Notes under the pieces: model-generated
Database searches by the model: none
Told to the model about the DNA's origin: nothing
What the model saw: only the letters and a program-made list of their open reading frames with translations
Shown: positions 15,050 through 24,455 of the stretch, one piece after another
Position numbering within the stretch: the stretch's first letter is position 1
How the letters are laid out: each line of letters starts with the position of its first letter
Position numbers and translations under genes: made by a program
Assembly (NCBI GenBank): GCA_020025575.1
Contig: JAHHRW010000015.1
Span: 1-37,893 of the forward strand
Reading direction: 5' to 3'
Length of the DNA stretch: 37,893 nucleotides
Source: Oscillospiraceae bacterium
Lineage (GTDB): Bacteria; Bacillota; Clostridia; Oscillospirales; Oscillospiraceae

Positions 15050-16497
15050 TTTTGGCCCTCCTTTTTAAGCATACCAACTATCGTGTTCTTGATATATATA
15101 ATTCCAAATTTAACTGTATCCAAATAAAGAACCACAAGTAAGAAAATGCAGATAAAATAGCCAATCACAGACCAGGCATTAAATTTCACAAATGTATTAT
15201 AAAAGGAATACGCCACTGCTATGCCAGTGATAAAGTAGAATTTTTTCAAATGAAAATCCACATAAAAATATCGATTGGACAAAACGGTCCTTAATGTAAA
15301 GAACACTATATAGGAAAGGCCTGTAGAGATCGCTGCTCCTCGGCATCCAAATTTAGGGACAAGAAGTGTATTTCCTATAATGTTTACAATGCATGCACCT
15401 ATAGAAACGACAACTTGCATATTACTTTTTTTCTTAAAAACCAACCCATTCACTGTTGTTTCAGAAATCGTATACATAATTGGATTAAAAATCAAGAAAG
15501 GTAGTATGTATGCAGCTTCTCGATATTTTGCGCCAAGTAAAATTGAGAATATATCTTTGCACAGTATTAATGAAAATCCGATGAAAAGCATTATTACTGT
15601 AATAATCTGATTTCCCTTTTGATAAAAAGAAACATCTTCTTTATCTTTTGTATAGTGCTCTACTGCCATTGGTGCCCAAAGTGTATTAAATGTTGTTTGA
15701 ATAATAGAAAACACATGCACTAATGTCATTGTTGATGAATAGATGCCAACTTCTTCATATGAGCGATAGTAGTTCAAAGACATCTTATCGATATATTGAA
15801 ACAATGTTGTTACACCCATAGAAAAAATATACGGATAAGCGTATCTAATTAATTCACTTTGCGTTATTGTACACTCATTTTTCCCTAGTAACCTTGGATT
15901 CCATAATCTCCTCTCAGAGACAATGCTTATAACCAAACAAGTTAGAGCCGCTAAAACCGTGGCAACAGCTAAGGAAATTGTATCAGAAAATACCCCCGCA
16001 TATATAAAAAAGATTGCAAATACAACATATACAGACTTTTGGACAATTCCAAGGAGCGAATACAATTTACTCTTATACTGCAATCTTACCAGGAGTTGTG
16101 AGAATCGGTATATGATTTGAATTAATGTATAAATACAAACCAAAAATAATGCAGCCGAACCTAGTTCAAAGTGAAATAATCCCGTAACCGATACGGCCAA
16201 CACAATGAAAGCTGCAGCCACCGCACCAATTGCAGGATATTTTAAGCACTTAAAAAGTAGCGCTCTTCTGTATTCATCAGTTTTCTTTTCATAAAAGAAT
16301 CTAACCAATGCTTGGTCCAACCCCAAATATAAGACCATCAAGGCCATATTAGAGTACATTGTAAAAACTGAAAACTGCCCATATTCCGTAGGGCTAACAA
16401 TTCGTGTAATGATAGGCGTCGTTACAAAGCCTATGATCATACTTATAAGTGTTCCGCCACCAATAACTAAAAAATGGTTTAAAAATTTATTATTCAT
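15046..16497 (-). CDS. wzx: Wzx-type polysaccharide flippase
   Basis: A 483-residue, highly hydrophobic protein with about 12-14 predicted membrane segments and the N-terminal pattern FLVIGGGTLISMIIGFVTTP followed by PTEYGQFSVF, typical of the PST/MATE-like oligosaccharide flippases. It would move the undecaprenyl-diphosphate-linked repeat unit across the membrane. The start is immediately adjacent to the stop of the polymerase gene. Flippase, polymerase and priming transferase are all in this operon, which is the full Wzx/Wzy assembly set. Base composition is AT-rich like its neighbours. Confidence 0.9.
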   Translation of the reverse strand: MNNKFLNHFLVIGGGTLISMIIGFVTTPIITRIVSPTEYGQFSVFTMYSNMALMVLYLGLDQALVRFFYEKKTDEYRRALLFKCLKYPAIGAVAAAFIVLAVSVTGLFHFELGSAALFLVCIYTLIQIIYRFSQLLVRLQYKSKLYSLLGIVQKSVYVVFAIFFIYAGVFSDTISLAVATVLAALTCLVISIVSERRLWNPRLLGKNECTITQSELIRYAYPYIFSMGVTTLFQYIDKMSLNYYRSYEEVGIYSSTMTLVHVFSIIQTTFNTLWAPMAVEHYTKDKEDVSFYQKGNQIITVIMLFIGFSLILCKDIFSILLGAKYREAAYILPFLIFNPIMYTISETTVNGLVFKKKSNMQVVVSIGACIVNIIGNTLLVPKFGCRGAAISTGLSYIVFFTLRTVLSNRYFYVDFHLKKFYFITGIAVAYSFYNTFVKFNAWSVIGYFICIFLLVVLYLDTVKFGIIYIKNTIVGMLKKEGQK

Positions 16498-17673
16498 TCA
16501 ACTTCGATTCCTTGTCAATTTATCAAAAGAACTTTTATTTATTGTCCTATTCATTTTTAGTTCTTTAATCATGCTGGCAATAAAAAATAGCGATATATTA
16601 TAGCCTGTCATACATAGATAATTCTCTGTAATACCTATAATTGCCACCATAATAATACAAATAGCCCCTGGCAAATCCTTTTTCTTTTCAATTTTCTCCC
16701 CAAGAAGGTAATATAAAACAAGAAAGCACACGAAAAAAATCAGTCCATATTTTATGGCAAATAATGCGTAGGCGTTATCAATACCACTCCATGGTATTCC
16801 TTGTGCAATTGCTTGGCTTCGCGGCACTGTAACTATCGGCTTTCCTAACAGCTGTATTCCATATTCCTTATAGTATTTAACCATCCAGCTTAATCTATAT
16901 GTCGTTAAAGCATTGATTGTGTTGAATAATTCGTTCTGATTATTGGAGAAGTACTTGGTTGCCCATATACATAAACAACCGCAAACTGGTACCGAAAATT
17001 TTGCCACGCTCAAAATAAGCTTTTTGAATCTATAAAGGCGTTCAAAATGACAAAGCTGAACCAATACTGTTGCCAGAAGAGCGATTGCAAACGCCAGTCT
17101 TGATGATGTAAAATAATACACCGTAGCGGACAACGCAATAACAACTATAGTGTTTTTCATTTTCCATCTATCAAATTTATAATATATGTATGCCAATAGA
17201 CCAACTGCATTCGTACTTGCCAAGGCGTTAGGTGATGTAAAGCCAAACGAGTGGCGAATCGTACCATGTTGATATATTGTTGCATCATGAGTTATTCCTA
17301 AAAAAGACAGGATAACTATAAAACCCGAAAATGCTATGAAAACCAAACAAATCTCCCTGCTCAGCTTTTTTAAAGACATATTCAAAGGGAAAGATAATAT
17401 AAACAAATAGCTAATAAAAAGCGGCATATCTACGACACTATAGCATACCAATGCAACTACTACAGTTATCAGCAATGAAATCGTTATCTGTTTTAATGTC
17501 ATCTTTTTGTTTGCTATAAAGCAAATTAGAAGAAGTACTATCGCAATATAATTATAAAATGATACTATATTTCCCACATTAAGTGTAGAACTTGCTATAA
17601 TGCGAAGTGCTACATATATTCCCAATGTCCACGCATATATATTTTGAACCATTTTATTAAATGTAATTATCAT
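16498..17673 (-). CDS. wzy: Probable Wzy-type polysaccharide polymerase
   Basis: A 391-residue integral membrane protein with about 10 hydrophobic segments and a large extracytoplasmic loop in the C-terminal half (around TTYRLSWMVKYYKEYGIQ to GIPWSGIDNAYALF), the topology of O-antigen/capsule polymerases. Primary sequence in this family is poorly conserved, so the call rests on topology and position between the flippase and glycosyltransferases. The ATG overlaps the upstream glycosyltransferase stop (ATGA), with GGAGGGGG at good distance. An O-antigen ligase-type function is the main alternative. Confidence 0.8.
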   Translation of the reverse strand: MIITFNKMVQNIYAWTLGIYVALRIIASSTLNVGNIVSFYNYIAIVLLLICFIANKKMTLKQITISLLITVVVALVCYSVVDMPLFISYLFILSFPLNMSLKKLSREICLVFIAFSGFIVILSFLGITHDATIYQHGTIRHSFGFTSPNALASTNAVGLLAYIYYKFDRWKMKNTIVVIALSATVYYFTSSRLAFAIALLATVLVQLCHFERLYRFKKLILSVAKFSVPVCGCLCIWATKYFSNNQNELFNTINALTTYRLSWMVKYYKEYGIQLLGKPIVTVPRSQAIAQGIPWSGIDNAYALFAIKYGLIFFVCFLVLYYLLGEKIEKKKDLPGAICIIMVAIIGITENYLCMTGYNISLFFIASMIKELKMNRTINKSSFDKLTRNRS

Positions 17674-18860
17674 ATTCCCCCTCCCTCTATGTTATTCATT
17701 ATCGTTTCCCACTGCTTAGATATATGTTCCATTGAAAAACAAGTAGCCCTATCCTTAGCCTGCCGAGCCATTTCACTTCTCAGATCAAACGAATCAACAA
17801 GCTCCAAAAGTTTTTCTGCAAACAACCCCAGATTATATCGCGGTATGATAAAACCGTTCTCACCATCCGTTATTATCTCTGAAGGTCCATCTGTATCAAA
17901 GGCGACAACTGGTATTCCACATTCCATGGCTTCAGTAATAACCAATCCAAACCCTTCCCACTTGGATGTATTAAGACAAATCGAACTATCCAAAAAGTAT
18001 TTTTTAACATCCTGCGTTTTTCCAACCAGTTTAACACTATCCTGATATTCTTTTCCTTGCAGTTCCCTTTCCAAACGCACTCGATCATTGCCATCTCCGA
18101 CAATCGTAATCGTCCAACCTTGAGATCTGTGATCGCCATAAAACATATCTATAATTTCTAATAAATAGTCCAGTCCTTTTTGTTCCCATTCAAGACGACC
18201 AACAAAAACAATATTCTTTTTATGCATATCCGCTACACTCTCTGAAGTATAGCTCAGTGGATTGTAAATACAGCAACTATTCAGATTCAACTTGCTTTTA
18301 TACTCATATGCATCCTTCTTTGTCAGACAAACAAGCATGTCAAGATTCTTATATAAATTTCCAGCAAGTTTTCTTCTGCCATAATAATACTTTTGAGGTG
18401 TTTCAAAATAGAGTTTAAATGAATTATGCTGCCAGCCAATTAGCACACTATTAAACTTAGTCCTATCAGTCTTTGATAAAAGTAACGAAACATCACCACT
18501 TGAGGCAATTACAACATCAAACTTCTCTTCCTCAAGAAACTTCTGTAATATATTCACACGATACTTTGGATAATAGCACTCTTCAATCAGTTTGGTCCAA
18601 GGAATTTCTCTCCAATTGAGAAGTTTACAGGCTACTTTTCTTGCAAATCCAAAATATTTAAGTGATGCTTTATTTAAGTAAGAAATCTCTATATTCTTTT
18701 CCAATGGATAATACGGTTGTTCTGTACTATGGCTTACGACAGCTATCGTTACATCATTGTCTTTTGCAAATCGGTTCGCAAGATTAGATACAACTCGCTG
18801 AAGGCCGCCATCGTTATTCATCCATGGACACAAAAAACAGATCTTCTTTCCTTCTATCAT
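17670..18860 (-). CDS. GT4-family glycosyltransferase
   Basis: A 396-residue GT-B fold retaining glycosyltransferase. The N-terminal domain starts ICFLCPWMNNDGGLQRVVSN (glycine-rich acceptor loop). The C-terminal nucleotide-sugar domain has NIVFVGRLEWEQKGLDYLLE and the donor-site motif KWEGFGLVITEAMECGIPVV (about residues 305-324). It should add one sugar to the lipid-linked repeat unit on the cytoplasmic face. The start follows GGGGAAATGATCT, 24 bases behind the previous gene. Sugar specificity cannot be read from the sequence. Confidence 0.9.
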   Translation of the reverse strand: MIEGKKICFLCPWMNNDGGLQRVVSNLANRFAKDNDVTIAVVSHSTEQPYYPLEKNIEISYLNKASLKYFGFARKVACKLLNWREIPWTKLIEECYYPKYRVNILQKFLEEEKFDVVIASSGDVSLLLSKTDRTKFNSVLIGWQHNSFKLYFETPQKYYYGRRKLAGNLYKNLDMLVCLTKKDAYEYKSKLNLNSCCIYNPLSYTSESVADMHKKNIVFVGRLEWEQKGLDYLLEIIDMFYGDHRSQGWTITIVGDGNDRVRLERELQGKEYQDSVKLVGKTQDVKKYFLDSSICLNTSKWEGFGLVITEAMECGIPVVAFDTDGPSEIITDGENGFIIPRYNLGLFAEKLLELVDSFDLRSEMARQAKDRATCFSMEHISKQWETIMNNIEGGGI

Positions 18861-18884
18861 AGATCATTTCCCCATCGTGTAAAA

Positions 18885-20042
18885 TTATCCCTTAAAAATT
18901 TGACTATACACTCTTTCTATCTGTTGCGCACAAAACTGCGCTGTAAAATTCTCTTTCGCGTATTCCTGCGCATTCCGTGCTATTGTAAATGTCATATCTG
19001 TTTCGTCAACAGCATTCATAATTTTTTCAGCCAAATCTTTTTCGTTCCCATACTCATACAACAACCCTCTGTTTTCTTCCAACAATTCAGGCGTTGCGCC
19101 GGTATTTGCACCAATAACAGGAACACCATTAAGCATAAATTCTGCTGTTACTCTTCCAAATCCCTCTTTTGTTGAGCAAATCAAAGCTATGTCTGTTTCT
19201 TCCCAAACTTGGCGTAAATCTTTTTTATGTGGTACAAGCAAAACATATTTTTCCAAATTATTCAATTCGATATATTCTTTAATCGCCTGATAATAGGATT
19301 CATTTCCGCTATCACCAACAATACTTAAAGATACATTGTACCCTTTTTCTCGAACAATTTTAAGTGCCTTTACAGCCTCTAACTGGCCTTTAGTTGGGAC
19401 AATTCTTCCAACCAAAGCAAGTTTTATTGGCGTTTTTTTCTCCTCAAGTGGCTTTACCGGCAGTAAATTCTCGAAATATATTCCATTGTAAACAGTAACA
19501 ATCTTTTTAATTTGATATTCCACTCTAAAGTGATCAGCAACTGCATCTGATATTGCTATCATCATATCTGCTTTTTGCAAAAGGGTTTTTGTCTTTTGCG
19601 GATTAATATAGGTTAGATTTACATCCTCCTCCAGAAATTCGCGCGCATGCCAAACAAGGGGCTTGCCCAATTTCAGAGCTGATCTTGCCCCGATTGAGGT
19701 TGTACTGACATTAATATGAACGATATCAGCGTTTTCTTCATTTATTATCCGCTCAATCTTTTTCTCCTGAAGAGCATTGATCAATGATTTAATGATTCCC
19801 TTTATGCGAGAAGGTTTATCCGCTGGCACAGTGCAGCCTTCATATGGAACAATTCTATAATTTATTCCAGCCTTTTTTAGTTCTTCTTCCGTATCTCCAT
19901 GCTTATGAATTAAAACAATCGGCTCTATATCTCTCTTTTTTAACTCTTTCACATTAGACAGCAGTGAATGAAAGGCTCCATTCCGTGTGTTCACACGGCC
20001 CGCTATATAGAGTACTTTTATTTTTTTCGACATCATACTCAC
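18885..20042 (-). CDS. GT4-family glycosyltransferase
   Basis: A 385-residue GT-B glycosyltransferase. The N-terminal domain contains VLYIAGRVNTRNGAFHSLL and IVHINVSTTSIGAR. The C-terminal domain has LALVGRIVPTKGQLEAVKAL and the donor motif STKEGFGRVTAEFMLNGVPV. The first possible start is a GTG overlapping the upstream stop (GTGA), with ATG codons 6 and 9 bases later; none has a clear ribosome binding site, so coupling to the upstream gene is likely. It is one of three GT4 enzymes that set the repeat-unit structure. Confidence 0.9.
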   Translation of the reverse strand: MSMMSKKIKVLYIAGRVNTRNGAFHSLLSNVKELKKRDIEPIVLIHKHGDTEEELKKAGINYRIVPYEGCTVPADKPSRIKGIIKSLINALQEKKIERIINEENADIVHINVSTTSIGARSALKLGKPLVWHAREFLEEDVNLTYINPQKTKTLLQKADMMIAISDAVADHFRVEYQIKKIVTVYNGIYFENLLPVKPLEEKKTPIKLALVGRIVPTKGQLEAVKALKIVREKGYNVSLSIVGDSGNESYYQAIKEYIELNNLEKYVLLVPHKKDLRQVWEETDIALICSTKEGFGRVTAEFMLNGVPVIGANTGATPELLEENRGLLYEYGNEKDLAEKIMNAVDETDMTFTIARNAQEYAKENFTAQFCAQQIERVYSQIFKG

Positions 20043-21145
20043 CGTTTTGATTTCTCTAAATAATACTTTTCCATATACTTTGCTGTTGCATCCATATCGA
20101 ATCCTGCATCAACAACATATTGCTGCATATTCTCATGCGCTTTTGGATTCTGCGCCACTTCCAATACAACATCCGCCCACTTTTCTGCTCCATCACTCAG
20201 CATCAATTTTCGATAAATCGGAGTGATGTCAGTTTCCGGCGGCAGGCCTTCAGAACAAACAATAGGAACACCTGCTGCCTGCGCCTCGATTGCCACAATC
20301 CCCAAACCTTCAAACAGGGACGGGAACACAAATACATCCATGGCCTGATAAATTCTGTTCATGTCCTTTCTGTTACCCAGAAAATGCACACAATCAGTCA
20401 ACCCTTTTTCTGTGACCTTATTTTGCACTTTTTCTTCTAATGGTCCAGTTCCCACAAGAATCAGTTCTGCATCAGGCCTTTTCTTCTTAATTTCCTCGAA
20501 AACATCAACCAGAAAATTATGATTTTTTTGAGGATGCAATCGTCCAACATGGCCAACTACAAATTTATTTTCTAGTCCCAGTTCTTTCCTAGTTTCTTCC
20601 CTAACATTCGCACTTGCGATAAATTTCTGCGAGTCGATCGCATTTTTTAAGACCTGGAAAGGCTTATCTTTAAACAGATATTTACCCGCCTCTTCAGAGC
20701 ATGCAAACAAATCTGTTGCATTTTTCGTAAACATACGCTGCATAAACATTTTGGGCAGATATTTGATATCATGCACAGTTTCATTATTATGGGAATGGGC
20801 AATTCTTACCGGAAGTCCATACTTTTTTGCAGCCTTCAGGCAAAAATATCCAATAGTATATGCATGACAATGAACAATATGATACTCATGATGCTGCTTG
20901 AAAAAGTTTGACAAATCTTTTTGAAATTTGAGAAGGTTTAGATCTTCCCGGAAGGACAATTTATAAACATTTCCTCCCATATTTTCAATTTCATCGTCAT
21001 AGAACTGTTTTTCCTTATAAACCACCAGAAAATCAAACTGTACTTTTGTTCGATCCATTTTTCGGTATATATTCATCAGTAAAGCCTGTGTACCGCCGGC
21101 TTCCATTCTCTGAAGTATATGTAAAACTCTTATGGGCTCTCCCAT
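20039..21145 (-). CDS. GT4-family glycosyltransferase
   Basis: A 368-residue GT-B glycosyltransferase. The N-terminus RVLHILQRMEAGGTQALLMN has the glycine-rich acceptor loop. HCHAYTIGYFCLKAAK and RIAHSHN are typical of the EpsF/CapM-like branch. The donor site is FPSLFEGLGIVAIEAQAAGV. The ATG at 21143-21145 is chosen because GGAGG lies 8 bases upstream; a longer frame from a TTG has no signal. It is followed by another GT4 gene with a 4-base overlap. EpsF-like relatives often act on galactose or similar, but specificity here is not established. Confidence 0.9.
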   Translation of the reverse strand: MGEPIRVLHILQRMEAGGTQALLMNIYRKMDRTKVQFDFLVVYKEKQFYDDEIENMGGNVYKLSFREDLNLLKFQKDLSNFFKQHHEYHIVHCHAYTIGYFCLKAAKKYGLPVRIAHSHNNETVHDIKYLPKMFMQRMFTKNATDLFACSEEAGKYLFKDKPFQVLKNAIDSQKFIASANVREETRKELGLENKFVVGHVGRLHPQKNHNFLVDVFEEIKKKRPDAELILVGTGPLEEKVQNKVTEKGLTDCVHFLGNRKDMNRIYQAMDVFVFPSLFEGLGIVAIEAQAAGVPIVCSEGLPPETDITPIYRKLMLSDGAEKWADVVLEVAQNPKAHENMQQYVVDAGFDMDATAKYMEKYYLEKSKR

Positions 21146-21165
21146 GGACACTTCCTCCACAAATC

Positions 21166-22317
21166 TCAAAAAGACTTAATCTTTTGAATCAATTTATTAG
21201 GCAGCACAGACTTTAAACGCGACTTCAGCTGAAGACCAACTTTTAATCCTTCAATGAACCCGGACTCATCAATTCCTGCATAAAAAGAATCTCTCACACT
21301 GGGTCTTTCACTGGGGCGCACCAGGTTATGCTGCTTTACCATTCCCTCTTCCAGCGTTGCTTTCACTACCTCTGCAAAAGGCTGCATCTGTTCAAACAGT
21401 TTCTGCCCCTTTTCTGTATTGATAAATACGCTGGACACTCCTTTGGGCGAATTGAATTCCGGATGACTCTTGGCAATTCCCCAAAAATCCCCCACGGTCA
21501 AATCTCCGACGCGTTTCGTGTTTGCATAAGGACACTGATAGCAGCATTCTCTGTAACAATCGCCATCCATAAAATGTTTACCGTAGCGATCAAGGGCAAG
21601 TGTCTTTGTCCTTGTTTTTGTTTTTGTTTTTAACATATATTGTGTTCCCCAGCCCCGCTTTTCTTTGGAGCGGAAGTTGAAGTAGATCACCTGGCCTTCA
21701 GACTGCTTATTCTGATATTCCAGATACTTTTTAAAAAACTTGGGGGAAGGAACTCCATGGCAAATCAAATCAAGGGTATAAAGATTATGATGGTCTCCAC
21801 CTAAAAACGTATATAGACCTGCAATCTGACAAGGTGTTCCCGTAAATAGAACTGTTTTCCCCTCTGCAAGCCGCTGCTTTACTTTGGAATAGCTATCTTT
21901 GGGATCAGACTGAACATATTTAGAGGATTGAATTCTTTCTCTCCCTGCATCGTCCGTGACTTCGATATGATTAACCACCAATTGATCATCATAAGCAGCG
22001 CCATATACCACACCGCCCATTTGCAAAACTGCTTTTGCCGCACTGTCTGCCGCTCCACCTGATGCAGAGCGCATAATATCAGTATCATTCTGATTGCGCC
22101 ATGCCCAAACGTGCTGCGGCTCGTTGCGATGAACCGTCGTGTTTTTTGCCGGACAGGTTTTTAAGCACAACTTGCATTCAATGCATCGCTGCTCATCCAC
22201 CACAGGATTCCAAAATCCCTCTTTGTTTTCTACCATTGAAATGCAGTGCTTGGGACAACTCTGTTCACAACTTTTACACCCTACGCATCTCTCTTTAATC
22301 TCCGATATATTTCCCAT
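21166..22317 (-). CDS. FrhB-like iron-sulfur protein of the polysaccharide locus
   Basis: A 383-residue protein related to the coenzyme F420 hydrogenase/dehydrogenase beta subunit. The N-terminal ferredoxin domain has two 4Fe-4S clusters (CVGCKSCEQSCP and CIECKLCLKTCP). The FrhB N and C domains follow, with SASGGAADSAAKAVL, TGTPCQIAGLYTFLG and a CCYQCPYANTKRVGDLTVGDFWG cysteine cluster. Relatives occur in many capsule loci next to pyruvyltransferases; the reaction there is unclear and is unlikely to involve F420 in this organism. The start is set by GAGGAATAAG. A three-unit AAAACA repeat (about 21613-21630) encodes a Lys-Thr repeat. Confidence 0.85.
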   Translation of the reverse strand: MGNISEIKERCVGCKSCEQSCPKHCISMVENKEGFWNPVVDEQRCIECKLCLKTCPAKNTTVHRNEPQHVWAWRNQNDTDIMRSASGGAADSAAKAVLQMGGVVYGAAYDDQLVVNHIEVTDDAGRERIQSSKYVQSDPKDSYSKVKQRLAEGKTVLFTGTPCQIAGLYTFLGGDHHNLYTLDLICHGVPSPKFFKKYLEYQNKQSEGQVIYFNFRSKEKRGWGTQYMLKTKTKTRTKTLALDRYGKHFMDGDCYRECCYQCPYANTKRVGDLTVGDFWGIAKSHPEFNSPKGVSSVFINTEKGQKLFEQMQPFAEVVKATLEEGMVKQHNLVRPSERPSVRDSFYAGIDESGFIEGLKVGLQLKSRLKSVLPNKLIQKIKSF

Positions 22318-22318
22318 C

Positions 22319-23443
22319 TTATTCCTCAATATTTTTTCGCAAATACTCTTTTGCGATTGCTCTTTGGGTCTGCAAAATACGATCCACTTCTAAATAGTTA
22401 ATGGGTGTTGCATTAATGCGGTCCATATCTGCAATATTCATGGTCACTCGTGGGGACAAGTCTAACCGTTTCAGCAAATCTCCTAGCTTTTCCTCGTTTC
22501 CATAGCTATCTCCCACGCTCTTGCGAACAAGCGTTGTAAACGGGCGATGGGTAATCACGGAGAAAATGGTTCCATGAAATGTATCTGTGATGACCTCTTC
22601 CGCATTTTGGAAATACGCAAGTACTTCAAACGGTGAACAATCGATAAATTTGTCGGCACACTTTTGGATACCACCGATAGCATAAACTTTTAGCCCTTTT
22701 TTCTTGGCATACTCCTTAATCCAATCTGCCTCATCGTCAGATATACGACCAGCATATGCATACAAGATCAGATATTTTTCCGTTTTTTTGATCTGAGGAA
22801 TCTTCTTACAGCAATTCATGTAATCATAAGTCAGCACTGGATCAAGATTATATACCGGCTCCTCTCCAGTCAGTTCACTCACGATCTTTCCCGAATTGCT
22901 ATCACGAACAGAAATTGCATCAAATTTGCTTAGCAATCCCGCAATCTCATCTGATTTTCCATATTTGGCAAGTTTCTCAAGCGTTGTGTTACCAAAGGAT
23001 GCTGCGTATGTAATCAATTTTTTTGCCCTATTATCCTTACCAAATAATTCCAAGGAATATCCGACATTGCTGTTTTTTTGGATACAGTTAAACACTTCAT
23101 CACTGCCAATTACCATGCAATCCAGTGTCGGATTATAATTCATTTCATTGGACACGCCAAGTAGTGGCATATACTTTTTGCCATAAGACTGCTTGTATTG
23201 TATAAAAGCCAGTTTATGCAACAGGGGGGCTTTGTATCGAAACGTCTCCAGTCCTTTTTCAATCTTGCGGACATACTTATTTCGATTCTCAGCATTATCT
23301 TTTATCACAGGTGCACAAACATGATAATCCACAAATTCAGCACTGTGACCTAAATTTTCAATGAGCTGTTTTAATGCATAAGCCTGCAAAAATGATCCAT
23401 AATTTGCGATTCTCTGCATTGACATAATTCCTACTTTGCTCAT
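22319..23443 (-). CDS. Polysaccharide pyruvyltransferase family protein
   Basis: A 374-residue member of the CsaB/WcaK-type pyruvyltransferase family (PF04230). The N-terminus VGIMSMQRIANYGSFLQAYAL matches the family opening. IGSDEVFNCIQKNS, YAASFG, and late TDTFHGTIFSVITHRPF are the recognisable conserved blocks. It would add a pyruvate ketal, from phosphoenolpyruvate, to a sugar of the repeat unit and make the polymer acidic. The ATG overlaps the PssE-like stop by one base (TAATG), and the FrhB-like gene follows one base after its stop. The pair recurs in gut bacterial capsule loci (family knowledge). Confidence 0.9.
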   Translation of the reverse strand: MSKVGIMSMQRIANYGSFLQAYALKQLIENLGHSAEFVDYHVCAPVIKDNAENRNKYVRKIEKGLETFRYKAPLLHKLAFIQYKQSYGKKYMPLLGVSNEMNYNPTLDCMVIGSDEVFNCIQKNSNVGYSLELFGKDNRAKKLITYAASFGNTTLEKLAKYGKSDEIAGLLSKFDAISVRDSNSGKIVSELTGEEPVYNLDPVLTYDYMNCCKKIPQIKKTEKYLILYAYAGRISDDEADWIKEYAKKKGLKVYAIGGIQKCADKFIDCSPFEVLAYFQNAEEVITDTFHGTIFSVITHRPFTTLVRKSVGDSYGNEEKLGDLLKRLDLSPRVTMNIADMDRINATPINYLEVDRILQTQRAIAKEYLRKNIEE

Positions 23444-23949
23444 TACTTCCTACCCTCAAACATTTCATTCACAATTTTTTCGAGCTCTTTATTAAACAGA
23501 CTATTATTGCTCTGCATGCTGTTTCCCATGCTATGAATAGTCTTATCGTAATTTACAATGGTCTCACCAAGTTTGTCGATGTCATCTACAACAATAATGG
23601 TTCCCATTCTCTCCGCGACCTCCTTGGCAAAGGACACCTGGTGGTCGTTGACATGTTCATTGAACTCATAGCGCCGCGGAACGACAATGGGTGTTTTCCC
23701 CACCTGTAAAGGCATAATAAAACTGGAAGGCCCGCCATGGCTAATGACAATTCTTGCCTCATCGACCAGTCTAATCATGTCCTGATAAGGGTATAACTTC
23801 TGCCACGTGCAGTACCTCGGCTCATATGTACTATACCCCGTCTGAATGGTGACATCCTCCTGAATGATGCCATCCCTCTTTAGATCATCTATGCACTTGA
23901 CGAGGCGATCAAAAGGTTGTTCATGTGTTCCAACCGTTACAAAAATCAT
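23443..23949 (-). CDS. pssE: PssE-like glycosyltransferase subunit (catalytic half)
   Basis: A 168-residue protein that corresponds to the C-terminal, nucleotide-sugar-binding half of a GT28-type enzyme (compare Alg13, Cps14G, PssE). It begins MIFVTVGTHEQPFDRLV and contains ISHGGPSSFIMPLQVGKTPIVVPR, the conserved donor site. It should act as a complex with the PssD-like protein encoded just upstream (20-base gap). In known pairs the reaction is transfer of a second sugar, galactose or glucuronate, to the lipid-linked primer. AAGGTGA precedes the ATG. Confidence 0.9.
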   Translation of the reverse strand: MIFVTVGTHEQPFDRLVKCIDDLKRDGIIQEDVTIQTGYSTYEPRYCTWQKLYPYQDMIRLVDEARIVISHGGPSSFIMPLQVGKTPIVVPRRYEFNEHVNDHQVSFAKEVAERMGTIIVVDDIDKLGETIVNYDKTIHSMGNSMQSNNSLFNKELEKIVNEMFEGRK

Positions 23950-23968
23950 ATTACTCTCACCTTATTCT

Positions 23969-24436
23969 TTAAAAGATACTTCCCAGATTGATCGCCTTTG
24001 GATAAACCTGTTTCATCTCTTCCCACTCTACGATAAATTTGTCTGTGACGTGATAGCACAGTTTGCCTGCAATTGTAGACGCATCGATACGGTCAAATAC
24101 CTCGATATATATTGTCTTTGCCCCAAACAGCTTACCCACATAAAAAAACGGAATTGCAGGAGCCGCACCTGAAGTAATAATTAAATCAGGGCGCTCTTTG
24201 GGTATGATCTTCAATGCCTTAATTGTATTTATAAAGAGAGCTTTGACGCTCCGATTGCTCGGATAATAGCAGGGATACATCTTTTCACCCTTAAGAAGAC
24301 TTCTAGCATCCTCTTTATCAAATGTAACCCAGAAACGTTCCTTATCCTGCCAAAACGGTTTCAGCATATACAAATGTGTCAGGTGTCCGCCAGATGAGCC
24401 CACTAGACATATTTTCAGTTTTTTATCATTCCTCAT
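23969..24436 (-). CDS. pssD: PssD-like glycosyltransferase subunit (membrane/acceptor half)
   Basis: A 155-residue Alg14/PssD/Cps14F-type protein. It opens KICLVGSSGGHLTHLYML and carries ERPDLIITSGAAPAIPFFYVGKLFGAKTIYIE, the conserved block that recruits the PssE-like partner to the membrane. The ATG at 24434-24436 is preferred because AAGGGG lies 7 bases upstream; a longer frame would overlap ugd. With ugd directly upstream supplying UDP-glucuronate, the PssD/PssE pair is most simply a glucuronosyltransferase (inference). Confidence 0.9.
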   Translation of the reverse strand: MRNDKKLKICLVGSSGGHLTHLYMLKPFWQDKERFWVTFDKEDARSLLKGEKMYPCYYPSNRSVKALFINTIKALKIIPKERPDLIITSGAAPAIPFFYVGKLFGAKTIYIEVFDRIDASTIAGKLCYHVTDKFIVEWEEMKQVYPKAINLGSIF

Positions 24437-24455
24437 CACAATTCCCCTTATAATA

